Shown here one piece after another: positions 23,940-31,896 of a stretch of 49,918 bases of DNA (position 1 is the stretch's first letter; every line of letters begins with the position of its first letter). Location: the NCBI GenBank assembly GCA_947175385.1, contig CAMWMN010000005.1:1-49918 (forward strand), in the 5' to 3' direction. The translations under genes were made by a program, and so were the position numbers. The DNA comes from an uncultured Clostridia bacterium (GTDB lineage: Bacteria > Bacillota > Clostridia > Oscillospirales > Ruminococcaceae). The notes under the pieces are model-generated. The model made no database searches, was not told the origin of the DNA, and was given only the letters and a program-made list of their open reading frames with translations.

Positions 23940-23951
23940 GGGGCGAAAACT

Positions 23952-25517
23952 ATGAAATTCAAGAAATTTGACGTTCTGATAGTCGGCACGGGCATTTCGG
24001 GAATCTATGCCGCACTGAATCTCAACAGCGAACTGTCTATTCTTATGCTGTCCAAGAAGGAGCTTACCCTGTGCAACTCCGCGTTGGCGCAGGGCGGAGT
24101 CGCGGCGGTTATGGATCCCACCAACGACGACTACGAGCTGCACATCAAGGACACGCTGATTGCGGGGCAGTACAAGAACAACCTCGACAACGTGAAGATC
24201 CTCGTGGAGCAAGGTCCGCGCGATGTGGAGCGGCTTGTGGAGAAATATGGCGTGGATTTCGACCGTAAGGAGGACGGAAGTCTTGCTTTGACGCTTGAGG
24301 GCGGGCACTCCCGCCGCAGAATCGCTCACCACAAGGACACCACGGGCTTTGAAATCGAAACTTGTCTTATTGAACAGGTTCAAAAGCTTCAAAATGTCAC
24401 GGTGGTGAATAATTCCGTATTGTGTCGCCTGTTTGCCTCTGATGCGTCACGTCCTTGCGACGCCTTTGGGCAAACTGCGCAAACTTCCTGTTTGCGCTTG
24501 AAACGAACTGAAAACGTTTTCTACGCGGACGTGATTGTTGATAACATTGAGGGCAAACAGCCGCGTCACGAGTACTACTGCGCCGACTCGGTGATACTCG
24601 CAACGGGCGGAATCGGGCGCGTGTATGACTACACCACCAACTCCGCAATTGCCACGGGCGACGGAATCCAGCTTGCGTACAATCTCGGCGCGGAAATCAA
24701 GAATCTCAGCTATATTCAGTTCCACCCGACAGCGTTCGCGGACAAGAAGAACCGCGAGAGTTTCTTGATTTCCGAGGCTGTTCGCGGCGAGGGCGCGTAT
24801 CTGCTCAACTGCCGCAAGGAGCGTTTTATGCCGCGCTACGAGCCTGAGCGAAAAGAGCTTGCTCCGCGCGATGTGGTTTCAAAGTGCATTATGGAGGAGC
24901 AGAAAGCAACCGGCTCGGACGAGTTCTGGCTTGATATTTCATACAAGGATTCCGAATTTATCAAGAGCCGTTTCCCGATGATTTACGGAAAGGTTCTCGA
25001 ACGCGGATACGATATGACCAAAGAACCGATTCCGATTTACCCGTGCCAGCACTATCTGATGGGCGGAATCAACGTTGACGGCAGCGGCGCGACAAACATC
25101 GCGGGGCTGTACGCGGCGGGAGAATGCTCGCATACGGGAGTCCACGGGGCAAATCGGCTTGCGTCCAATTCCCTGCTCGAAGCGCTAGTGTTCTCGCGGC
25201 TGATTGCCGAGCAGATTAATCAAATTCAACGTGTTCCCGACAATACGGATTATCTGGAATATCCGATGAGCTCCCCCGACGGCAAGCCGCTCCCGCACGG
25301 AATCCGCACCGAGATTCGGCACATTATGCAGAAAGCATATTTCATATATCCCGATTATGATGAGGCGGAAAAGGGCTTGAAGAGAATTACCGAGCTTAAG
25401 GATATGCTCTCAATCGATGAATGGGCAATTACTCCCGATTTTGTGGAAACAAAATCCATTGTAACCTGCGCATATATCATCTTGAAAGAAATACTTGAAA
25501 GGAAAGACGAAAAATGA
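23952..25517 (+). CDS. nadB: L-aspartate oxidase
   Basis: NadB is the flavoenzyme that oxidises L-aspartate to iminoaspartate, the first step of NAD synthesis. The N-terminal FAD loop VGTGISGIYAAL, the NSALAQGGVAAVM segment, GGHSRRRIAH and QFHPTAF are intact, and the C-terminal helical domain is present. At 521 residues it is near normal. Residues about 160-183 (FASDASRPCDAFGQTAQTSC) look like an extra loop; the DNA there forms two hairpins in tandem (24431-24497), as if a palindromic element was inserted in frame. The last 4 bp overlap nadC. NadA is not in the window. Confidence 0.95.
   Translation: MKFKKFDVLIVGTGISGIYAALNLNSELSILMLSKKELTLCNSALAQGGVAAVMDPTNDDYELHIKDTLIAGQYKNNLDNVKILVEQGPRDVERLVEKYGVDFDRKEDGSLALTLEGGHSRRRIAHHKDTTGFEIETCLIEQVQKLQNVTVVNNSVLCRLFASDASRPCDAFGQTAQTSCLRLKRTENVFYADVIVDNIEGKQPRHEYYCADSVILATGGIGRVYDYTTNSAIATGDGIQLAYNLGAEIKNLSYIQFHPTAFADKKNRESFLISEAVRGEGAYLLNCRKERFMPRYEPERKELAPRDVVSKCIMEEQKATGSDEFWLDISYKDSEFIKSRFPMIYGKVLERGYDMTKEPIPIYPCQHYLMGGINVDGSGATNIAGLYAAGECSHTGVHGANRLASNSLLEALVFSRLIAEQINQIQRVPDNTDYLEYPMSSPDGKPLPHGIRTEIRHIMQKAYFIYPDYDEAEKGLKRITELKDMLSIDEWAITPDFVETKSIVTCAYIILKEILERKDEK
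24431..24497 (+). repeat. Palindromic insert in frame within nadB
   Basis: Two hairpins stand in tandem: GTTTGCC...GGCAAAC with an inner GCGTC...GACGC, then GCGCAAAC-ttcct-GTTTGCGC. They share the GTTTG/CAAAC word. The encoded segment (about 22 residues, Cys/Ser/Ala-rich) is unlike the flanking NadB sequence and keeps the reading frame. The exact edges cannot be set without an alignment. Confidence 0.6.
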
Positions 25518-26353
25518 TTTTACTGCCGTTTTATGTGGACGACATCATCAAAACTGCGCTCAGCGAGGACATCAACTACATTGACAGCACCGCCGACCTG
25601 CTGATTTCGGAGGAGAGCGTTTCGGACGCGTATTTCGTGTCCAAGGCGGACGGTGTTTTGTGCGGGTTGGAAATTGCGGAGCGTGTGTTCACGATTTTAG
25701 ACTCCGAAATCCAAATCACAAATCACATTAAGGACGGCGAACGCTTGAAAAGCGGCAACCTTATCGCGGAGTTTCACGGGCACACGCGGCTTATGCTGAA
25801 AGCGGAGCGCACCGCGTTGAACATTCTTCAGCATATGAGCGGAATCGCGACCTACACACGCAAATGTGTGGACGCGATTGAGGGTACGGGCGCGTCCATT
25901 GCCGATACGCGGAAAACTCTCCCGGGACTTCGCGCGCTGCAAAAATACGCAGTTACCGTGGGCGGAGGGCGCAATCACCGCTACAACCTCACGGACGCGG
26001 CAATGCTGAAGGACAACCACATTGACGCTTACGGTTCTATCACCGGCGCGGTGAACGCGCTCCGTCAAAAGGCGGGTCATATGCTGCAAATCGAAGTGGA
26101 GACGCGTAATCTCGATGAGGTTAAAGAGGCTCTCGAATGCGGCGTGAACGTGATTATGCTCGACAATATGAGCGTTGACGAGATGAAGTCCGCGTGTGAG
26201 CTGATTGGCGGTCGCGCAAAGGCGGAGGCTTCGGGGAATGTTACCCTTGAGAATATCCGCGCCGTTGCGGAAACCGGTGTGGATATAATCAGTCTTGGCG
26301 CACTGACGCACAGCGTCTCCGCGTTTGATATTTCAATGAAATGGAGAAAGTGA
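25514..26353 (+). CDS. nadC: Nicotinate-nucleotide pyrophosphorylase (carboxylating)
   Basis: NadC converts quinolinate and PRPP to nicotinate mononucleotide. The signature TRKTLPGLRALQKYAVTVGGGRNHRYNLTDAAMLKDNHI spans the phosphate and quinolinate site, and the C-terminal part (EVETRNLDEVKEAL, VIMLDNMS, DIISLGALTHS) fits the barrel. At 279 residues it is full length. It starts within the nadB stop codon (ATGA overlap) and is followed 3 bp later by a FakA-like domain protein. Confidence 0.96.
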   Translation: MILLPFYVDDIIKTALSEDINYIDSTADLLISEESVSDAYFVSKADGVLCGLEIAERVFTILDSEIQITNHIKDGERLKSGNLIAEFHGHTRLMLKAERTALNILQHMSGIATYTRKCVDAIEGTGASIADTRKTLPGLRALQKYAVTVGGGRNHRYNLTDAAMLKDNHIDAYGSITGAVNALRQKAGHMLQIEVETRNLDEVKEALECGVNVIMLDNMSVDEMKSACELIGGRAKAEASGNVTLENIRAVAETGVDIISLGALTHSVSAFDISMKWRK

Positions 26354-26356
26354 ACA

Positions 26357-26647
26357 ATGGACGATTTACAGGATATTGAGTTTAGATACGATACGCAATT
26401 ACTTTTAGACGTGGAGAATCCCACCGATGATGTGGAGGATTCGCTTGACGAGTATATCCGCACACATTTCGAGGGGGATTCGCTGTTGGTAATCGCGGAC
26501 GAGGACGAAAACGGCGTTACCACTGCAAAGCTGCATTTCCACACCAACGAGCCGTGGAAAATCCTCGAATACTGCCGCTCCCTCGGCGAGATTTACGACA
26601 TTGTTGTTGAGGATATGGTAAGACAATCCAGAGGACAAAAGGGATAA
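26357..26647 (+). CDS. Free-standing FakA/DhaL-type C-terminal domain protein
   Basis: The 96-residue protein matches the final domain of fatty acid kinase FakA (YloV), normally found at the end of a roughly 550-residue protein. Matching elements are FRYDTQLLLDV (FakA: YxTEFxL), EGDSLLVIADEDENGVTTAKLHFHTNEPWKILEYCRSLGEI (GDSLVVVGD..VKVHVHTxxPGKVLEYA) and IVVEDMVRQS (IxNMREQ). The DhaL kinase domain and middle domain are absent and there is no sign of an upstream truncated ORF. It follows nadC by 3 bp. Function is unknown; it may bind a fatty-acid carrier protein or be a remnant. The family match is from motif pattern only. Confidence 0.75.
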   Translation: MDDLQDIEFRYDTQLLLDVENPTDDVEDSLDEYIRTHFEGDSLLVIADEDENGVTTAKLHFHTNEPWKILEYCRSLGEIYDIVVEDMVRQSRGQKG

Positions 26648-26655
26648 TTACAGTT

Positions 26656-26682
26656 TATCGCCCCCGAATAAAGGGGGCGATA
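26656..26682 (+). terminator. Terminator between convergent genes
   Basis: TATCGCCCCC pairs with GGGGGCGATA around a 7-nt loop. The T-run is weak on both strands (GTTTG on plus, AAACTG on minus), but the GC-rich stem between converging genes suggests a shared terminator. Confidence 0.65.
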
Positions 26683-26694
26683 GTTTGTATACGG

Positions 26695-27402
26695 TTAATT
26701 GGTAATTGGCGGAGGAATTAGTCCAACGGCTATCTTGAGGATCATCGTTGCGTCTGCGGCATTAACCCTCCCGTCACCGTTTACATCGGCTCTATAAAGC
26801 TGTTCGGCATCAAGCGTTATAAGCTCTACCGTGTGTTTCAGAATGAGGGTTGCGTCCTTGGCACTAAATATGCCGTCACCGTTGACATCGCCCTTATAGT
26901 TAACGGGGCTAGGTATTGGTATCGGAACGGGGTCGGGAATGGGTTCTGGAGTGGGTGTCGGTTCGGGAGTGGGAGTCGGAGTAGGTGTCGGGTCGGGTTC
27001 TGGTGTTGGGTCGGGTTTAGGTTCCGGATCGGGAACATAGTCGGGATCTTCTACGAAAAATGCATGATATGTTACATCACCGGCAGGCATTGTAAAGGAA
27101 TATTTTTTTTGTTTTACATACGGACTATCGTCTATTAAAGTTGTCGATTCACATTTTAATACAAATCTTCCTACTACATAACCATCCTTGGTAGTTACCG
27201 GCGTCAAAGAAACCTCATCGCCTTCACTTGCAAGCTCCTTCACCCATATTGCTCCGGGGCCGTTCAAATAACCGTCTATGTTATATGTTTTTTTAGCGGT
27301 ATCCGCAAACGCGGTTGTGCCCGGTTTTATGTCCGCAATTTCAAATGCGCCCGCCGTGAGAGCCATAGTCATCGCGGCGGCGATTATTGTCTTGAGTTTC
27401 AT
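26695..27402 (-). CDS. Secreted dockerin protein with proline-rich linker
   Basis: The protein has 235 residues: a signal peptide (MKLKTIIAAAMTMALTAGAF), an N-terminal region with one InlB/Flg_new-like beta repeat (GDEVSLTPVTTKDGYVV...FTMPAGDVTYHAFF), a Pro-Thr/Glu linker (about 120-160) and a C-terminal type I dockerin. The dockerin has two calcium-binding repeats, GDVNGDGIFSAKDATLILKHTVEL and ADVNGDGRVNAADATMILKIAVGL. It should bind a cohesin on a scaffoldin or the cell surface. No catalytic domain is seen. It follows another dockerin gene by 26 bp in the sigma-factor operon. Confidence 0.9.
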   Translation of the reverse strand: MKLKTIIAAAMTMALTAGAFEIADIKPGTTAFADTAKKTYNIDGYLNGPGAIWVKELASEGDEVSLTPVTTKDGYVVGRFVLKCESTTLIDDSPYVKQKKYSFTMPAGDVTYHAFFVEDPDYVPDPEPKPDPTPEPDPTPTPTPTPEPTPTPEPIPDPVPIPIPSPVNYKGDVNGDGIFSAKDATLILKHTVELITLDAEQLYRADVNGDGRVNAADATMILKIAVGLIPPPITN

Positions 27403-27428
27403 TGTATTTTTCCTCCTATAAATTCATT

Positions 27429-28391
27429 TTACGCAAGCCCAACCGCCATCTTGAGAATCAGCGTAGCGTCTGCGGCATTAACTCTTCCGTCGCCGTTTAC
27501 ATCGGCTCTGTCAAGCTGCTCATCGTTGAGCGTTATAAGCTCTACCGCGTGTTTGAGAATCAGGGTTGCGTCTGCGGCATTAACTCTCTCATCGCCGTTG
27601 ACATCGCCTTTCTTGTACTGCGGAGTAATGGGTTCTGTCGGGGTGGTCGGTTTTGTGGGTTCTGTAGGAGTAGTCGGAACGGTGGGTGTAGTTGGCGTTG
27701 TAGGCTCTGTCGGGGTGGTCGGCGTTGTGGGTTCTGTCGGAGTGGTCGGCGTTGTCGGTGTTGCGGGTTCTGCCTCCGCAACTACTATAACGGGCTTTGC
27801 GGGCATTGAAAACGTTCCGCTGTTGCCGGAAAATGACGCTATAACAGTGTCGTCGCCATAAGTCTTTACCTCAAGCTTGGTGAGAATATATCCCGAATCG
27901 GGAGTGGCGGTTACGGATACAGAATCGCCGTAATGTGCAAATCCATACTTATTATTGCCTGTTACGCTGATGCTAACAGTTACATGGTCGCCTGCGTGCG
28001 GAGATACACGAAACGAGTTTGCAACATCCACGGTAATAGTAACATCACCCTCCGGCATTCTAAATCCACCTTTTGTTCCGAGTATGTGTCCCGATACTCC
28101 GCCGCCGGAATGATTGATTTTAATAATCGAATAAGCGGGTTTTGCGGTTGCGCTTACAAAAACCATTTCACCGGCTTTGGCTTTTGACTTGATGATTATG
28201 TCTGAAACAGTGGAATCCCAAACCTCGACGGTTACATCTGCAAAAGTGGTATCCACAATAATGTTATATTCCTGTTGTGTGGATTCTTCCGACGCTGCCT
28301 CCGCTCCTGCCGCTGCCGCATTGACTGAACCAATCGCAAGAACCGCAGCGAATGCGGCGGCAAGTATTGCCTTTCCGATATTGAATTTCAT
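27429..28391 (-). CDS. Secreted dockerin protein with Thr-Pro linker
   Basis: The 320-residue protein has a signal peptide (MKFNIGKAILAAAFAAVLAIGSVNAAAAG), then two or three beta repeats of the InlB/Flg_new type (AGEMVFVSATAKPAYSI..., GDSVSVTATPDSGYILTKLEV), a Thr-Pro-rich linker (PTTPTEPTTP...) and a C-terminal dockerin (GDVNGDERVNAADATLILKHAVEL / ADVNGDGRVNAADATLILKMAVGL). The beta repeats may be surface-binding modules. The ribosome site is GAGAGGTG. It follows the membrane protein gene by 15 bp and precedes the other dockerin gene. Confidence 0.9.
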   Translation of the reverse strand: MKFNIGKAILAAAFAAVLAIGSVNAAAAGAEAASEESTQQEYNIIVDTTFADVTVEVWDSTVSDIIIKSKAKAGEMVFVSATAKPAYSIIKINHSGGGVSGHILGTKGGFRMPEGDVTITVDVANSFRVSPHAGDHVTVSISVTGNNKYGFAHYGDSVSVTATPDSGYILTKLEVKTYGDDTVIASFSGNSGTFSMPAKPVIVVAEAEPATPTTPTTPTEPTTPTTPTEPTTPTTPTVPTTPTEPTKPTTPTEPITPQYKKGDVNGDERVNAADATLILKHAVELITLNDEQLDRADVNGDGRVNAADATLILKMAVGLA

Positions 28392-28406
28392 TTTTCACCT
28401 CTCGTG

Positions 28407-30080
28407 TTACATAATGCTGATTGCGAAGCTCGTATAGTAACTCTCGGCGGGCGTTTCAAAACCGGGACTGTCCAAAATGGTTACTGTGGTGATTCCTTGA
28501 TATATTCCCGACTGTACGGGCTGGTTGCTTATTCCCAAAAGTTCATCGCCCGTATAAGTAGTATCAAACCGCACTTTCTTCAGCGTAAAGGATTCGCCCG
28601 GCTCAAGGGGAATGAGTTTTATCGCGTCGTCCCAGTACCGTACTGCGTCGATGTCGTTCAGCTTTCTGTCGTCAAGGCTAATGTTGGTGCGGATTTCCGT
28701 GTGGGTATCCGCGGTCGCAGTCGGAACAAAAATATAGAACTTCTTGTCAGACTTGTTGGTTACCTCTGCATCGACGGTGATTATATCGCCCTTTTTGTAC
28801 GCGTACTTCTCCAGATCCACCTGTAATCTGAGCTTATCGTTTTCAAAGACGGAACTCAGCGGTTCGGGCTCTGTGGATTCGCTGGGGTCGTCGGGGGTGA
28901 CGGGATCGGTTGCGGGTTCATCGGAAGCTCCCGAAGTAATCTCGATTTGGAATTTCACGGTAACATCCTCCGTAACATCCGCATTAAATCCATCTGTCAC
29001 TATAACGGTGCTGAATACACCATAAACTCCAACTTCCGCGTTCGAGGTATCAAACCGCCTTACAACTGTATATAATTCGCCTGGATTTACGGGAATATAT
29101 TCCATCATATCATTGCCAAACTGTACCTCGTCCATATCAACCAGTTTGTTTTCCCCCAGAGAGATAACGGTTTTGATATCCAAATGTGCTTCCCTTGTGC
29201 TGGTCGGCGAAACGATATAAAACGTCTTGTCGGACTTGTTGTAAACTTCTGCGGTAAGGTCGATTATCTCGCCCTTTTTGTATTCGGATTTCGGGATACC
29301 AACCGACAACCTTACCTTGTCGTTTTCAGCAGATTCGATTTTCTGATCTGTTACAACCGGCTCGACAATCTTGTCAACCACAAGCTCCAAATCATCGAAT
29401 GAAAGAGTTTCTTTGCTGACATGAGAACCATCAGCAGTACATAGATATAGCTTTTTGTCTTTCAGCACAAGGCTGTCGTAATGCCATCTGCTCTCATAGC
29501 CCTCAACCTTGTATTCATATTCCTTTTGGTTTCTGACATCAGCGACCCTGACGGATTTTTCACCGCTTTCGTTGGTAACAGCGGCTGCGATTTCACGATA
29601 GCCGTCAAAGTTCAGGTCGCACAGGTAAACGCTTCTGACATATACTTTATTTGAGAACACTCCCCAACCATCTATATTCATGTCAAACGTGGATAAACGC
29701 ATAATCGTTTTGTCATTGCGTATTTGAAAATACTGAAGTATTCCAAGTTCTTCTATGGTGAAAGTAAGCGGCAGTTCGCTGTCGGTGTACCCAGGGTAAA
29801 TCTCCTCGGCGGCAATAGTATTCAAGCTCGATTGCGTTGGACCATTCGGTACAACAGGGATTTTGCCCTTGCCTATATTCACGGCGATAACGGCACCCAC
29901 TGCCGCGCAAACCGCCAGACAAGCCGCCGCAGCCGCCGCGATTCCCCACGGCAAGTGACGCTTGGTCATATGAATCTCCTGCGGCTGAACTACCTCCGAT
30001 TTCTCTTCGTTGGGAAATGCCGCGTCTACAAAGCTATCGTCAATATCGTTAAACATTTCAAAGATTTCTTCTGATTTCAT
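28407..30080 (-). CDS. Membrane protein with duplicated extracellular domain, probable sigma partner
   Basis: The protein has 557 residues. About 45 residues are cytoplasmic, one membrane span follows (PWGIAAAAAACLAVCAAVGAVIAV, 45-70), and the rest should be outside. Residues about 75-235 contain an EF-hand/integrin-type line (CDLNFDGYREIAAAV). Two homologous units follow at about 252-395 and 425-557, sharing 'YKKGxIIxxxAEVxNKSDKxFYI' and 'NPGE/EPGE' motifs and separated by a Glu/Pro/Thr linker. The start overlaps the ECF sigma stop (ATGA), which is usual for anti-sigma factors. The short N-terminus lacks a zinc anti-sigma motif, so partner status is inferred from position. Confidence 0.8.
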   Translation of the reverse strand: MKSEEIFEMFNDIDDSFVDAAFPNEEKSEVVQPQEIHMTKRHLPWGIAAAAAACLAVCAAVGAVIAVNIGKGKIPVVPNGPTQSSLNTIAAEEIYPGYTDSELPLTFTIEELGILQYFQIRNDKTIMRLSTFDMNIDGWGVFSNKVYVRSVYLCDLNFDGYREIAAAVTNESGEKSVRVADVRNQKEYEYKVEGYESRWHYDSLVLKDKKLYLCTADGSHVSKETLSFDDLELVVDKIVEPVVTDQKIESAENDKVRLSVGIPKSEYKKGEIIDLTAEVYNKSDKTFYIVSPTSTREAHLDIKTVISLGENKLVDMDEVQFGNDMMEYIPVNPGELYTVVRRFDTSNAEVGVYGVFSTVIVTDGFNADVTEDVTVKFQIEITSGASDEPATDPVTPDDPSESTEPEPLSSVFENDKLRLQVDLEKYAYKKGDIITVDAEVTNKSDKKFYIFVPTATADTHTEIRTNISLDDRKLNDIDAVRYWDDAIKLIPLEPGESFTLKKVRFDTTYTGDELLGISNQPVQSGIYQGITTVTILDSPGFETPAESYYTSFAISIM

Positions 30081-30646
30081 ATCTCATAACCTCTCTTTCG
30101 TAAATGCGTCTTTAGTTTTTTGCGAACTCGTGAAAGCGTGACGGACACATTGTTCTCATTTGTTCCAAGTGTTTCGGCGATTGACTTGACGCTATCGCAG
30201 TACCAATACCGCAAGACGAATATATTCCGATTCTGCTCCGGCAATGAACTCAAAAAAGCGTTTATCTCGCGAATTATCTCCGAACGCTCGTATTGTTGCT
30301 CAATGTCGGCTTTGCCGGAAATCAGCTCGGATAATTCCTCATACACCGCCGTAATCTCGCCGCTGCCGCGCTTTTCAGCAGTGAGCTTTTTCAGGCGGTT
30401 AATAGCGAGGTTTCTGGTTACTTTTCCCAGAAAAGCGCGCAGAGATTTCGGATCGTGCGGCGGAATCAGCTCCCAAATCCGCATCATAGCGTCGTTTACG
30501 CACTCCTCGGATTCTTCGTGAGAGTTTAGTATATTCATCGCGATTTTGCCGCAGTAGTTTTTGTACTTGAGTTGAAGTTCGCCCACTGCGGTGTCACTGC
30601 GCTCCATAAATTTACGGATTATTTCGGTGTCCTCCATAAATGGCAC
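30077..30646 (-). CDS. ECF-type RNA polymerase sigma factor
   Basis: Sigma region 2 is visible (FMERSDTAVGELQLKYKNYCGKIAMNIL...SEECVNDAMMRIWELIPP), with the region 3 linker, and region 4 at the end (LSSLPEQNRNIFVLRYWYCDSVKSIAETLGTNENNVSVTLSRVRKKLKTHL). The track ORF starts at 30697, but the ribosome site GGAGGTGATTAC is best placed for a GTG start at 30646, giving 189 residues; ATG 30637 is a poorer fit. It heads an operon with a membrane protein and two dockerins. No clear sigma-A promoter is seen upstream, so autoregulation is possible. Confidence 0.87.
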   Translation of the reverse strand: MPFMEDTEIIRKFMERSDTAVGELQLKYKNYCGKIAMNILNSHEESEECVNDAMMRIWELIPPHDPKSLRAFLGKVTRNLAINRLKKLTAEKRGSGEITAVYEELSELISGKADIEQQYERSEIIREINAFLSSLPEQNRNIFVLRYWYCDSVKSIAETLGTNENNVSVTLSRVRKKLKTHLRKRGYEI

Positions 30647-30780
30647 GTAATCACCTCCAAAAGATCTTTCACTATTATAGACAAATTTTATCACCAAATC
30701 TTACAGACTCGGAAAAATTTTCCTCGAATTTTTTACCCCAAAAATAATTCAAAATATTGTAATTAATTCGCTAAAAGCTC

Positions 30781-30809
30781 TTGACAAATACAATATGTTG
30801 TGATATAAT
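30781..30809 (+). promoter_or_regulatory. Consensus promoter before the NrdD-like gene
   Basis: TTGACA, 17 bp, TATAAT with an extended TG motif (TGATATAAT). Both boxes are perfect. The -10 lies inside one arm of a 14-bp inverted repeat (30803-30834), so start-site DNA can form a cruciform or bind a dimer. Confidence 0.8.
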
Positions 30810-30924
30810 AAAAGCGTAAACGCTTTTATTATATTTTTGTCCACGCGCATACGTTCGCTATTGGCTCACTTCGCGCGATTATGGACAATTATATCACAAA
30901 TTCTCCGAATTTGTGATATAATAA
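30798..30924. repeat. Direct-repeat flanked palindromic segment with two extended -10 boxes
   Basis: TTGTGATATAATAA occurs at 30798-30811 and 30911-30924, flanking a 99-bp segment. Each copy lies at the edge of a perfect 14-bp-armed inverted repeat (ATATAATAAAAGCG/CGCTTTTATTATAT and TTATATCACAAATT/AATTTGTGATATAA). Between them is a third inverted repeat, TTGTCCA...TGGACAA with inner CGCGC/GCGCG. It may be a small insertion with a target duplication, or a duplicated promoter module. The rest of the 308-bp gap toward the ECF sigma gene is AT-rich and holds no ORF. Confidence 0.7.
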
Positions 30925-30954
30925 GATACAACTAAGAAAAAGGAGGATCGTGAT

Positions 30955-31227
30955 ATGGTAGACGTTAATGTCATCGGCGGGAAAATCTCCCGCGAGGAAA
31001 TCGATTATTACATTGGCTGCGCCGAGGTTAAGTACCCCGAAAAGCACCTCCGAGCAATCGATTTGGAGCTTGACGGAGATTTCGTGAACGCAAAGTACTA
31101 CTTCTCGGACACGCCGTTCCAGAGGATTCGGCGGATTACGGGATACCTTGTCGGAACGCTCGACCGCTTTAATAACGCAAAGCGCGCCGAGGAAAAGGAT
31201 CGCGTTAAGCATTCTCAGCCGCAGTAA
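30955..31227 (+). CDS. Small NrdD-like protein
   Basis: A 90-residue protein with an AAAGGAGGATCGTGAT ribosome site. The second half (QRIRRITGYLVGTLDRFNNAKRAEEKDRVKHS) resembles the C-terminal segment of anaerobic ribonucleotide reductases (NrdD: RVTGYYxPVxxWNxGKxxEFKDR), without the glycyl-radical motif RxxGY context or the catalytic barrel. It may bind or replace part of NrdD, or be a stand-alone regulator. No nrdD or nrdG is in the window. It is next to a rubrerythrin, in line with an anaerobe. Confidence 0.65.
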   Translation: MVDVNVIGGKISREEIDYYIGCAEVKYPEKHLRAIDLELDGDFVNAKYYFSDTPFQRIRRITGYLVGTLDRFNNAKRAEEKDRVKHSQPQ

Positions 31228-31295
31228 CGGCAAAAAACACATCAAAAGGCGTGTTATGCGCTGTAAATATTTAACATTTACGGAGGTATTTGATT

Positions 31296-31844
31296 ATGAA
31301 GTATGTATGTCCTGTTTGCGGATACGTTTATGTTGGTGAATCCGCACCTGAGAAGTGCCCGCAGTGCGGCGTTCCCGGAAGCAAATTCAAGGTTGAGGAG
31401 GAATCCGCAGGCAAACTGACATTCGCTTGTGAGCACGAAATCGGAATCACCGAGGGCGTTCCCGAGGAGATCGTCAAGGGACTTCGTGAGAACTTCCAGG
31501 GCGAGTGCACAGAGGTCGGTATGTACCTCGCAATGGCAAGAGCGGCTTACAGAGAGGGCTATCCCGAGGTCGGAATGTACTACGAAAAGGCGGCTTATGA
31601 AGAGGCTGAGCACGCGGCGAAGTTCTGCGAGATGCTCGGCGAGTTGGTTTCGCCGTCCACCAAGGAGAACCTTCAGGCACGCGCTAATGCCGAGCACGGC
31701 GCAACCCAGGGCAAGCTTGACCTCGCCAAGAAAGCAAAGGAGAACAACCTTGACGCTATCCACGACACCGTTCACGAGATGGCTAAGGACGAAGCTCGCC
31801 ATGGCAAGGCATTTGAGGGTCTGCTGAACCGTTACTTCAAGTGA
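31296..31844 (+). CDS. Rubrerythrin with N-terminal rubredoxin domain
   Basis: This peroxide-scavenging protein of anaerobes has its rubredoxin centre at the N-terminus ([31 protein letters not shown], four Cys), the reverse of classic rubrerythrin. The di-iron four-helix domain follows, with ExxH-type ligands ([58 protein letters not shown]). I start at ATG 31296, with CGGAGGTATTTGATT before it, giving 182 residues. A terminator follows the gene. Confidence 0.93.
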   Translation: MKYVCPVCGYVYVGESAPEKCPQCGVPGSKFKVEEESAGKLTFACEHEIGITEGVPEEIVKGLRENFQGECTEVGMYLAMARAAYREGYPEVGMYYEKAAYEEAEHAAKFCEMLGELVSPSTKENLQARANAEHGATQGKLDLAKKAKENNLDAIHDTVHEMAKDEARHGKAFEGLLNRYFK

Positions 31845-31868
31845 TTTACACGTAATTTACAAAAACCA

Positions 31869-31895
31869 ATCCCCGCTCACCAAGCGGGGATTTTT
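31869..31895 (+). terminator. Terminator after rubrerythrin
   Basis: ATCCCCGCT pairs with AGCGGGGAT around a 5-nt loop, followed by TTTTT. A strong intrinsic terminator, also placed to serve the converging GNAT gene. Confidence 0.85.
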
Positions 31896-31896
31896 G

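Noticed and set aside
27600-27780. Repetitive DNA resembling a minisatellite
   Set aside because: It encodes the Thr-Pro-rich linker of the dockerin protein, so the repeats are explained by protein composition.
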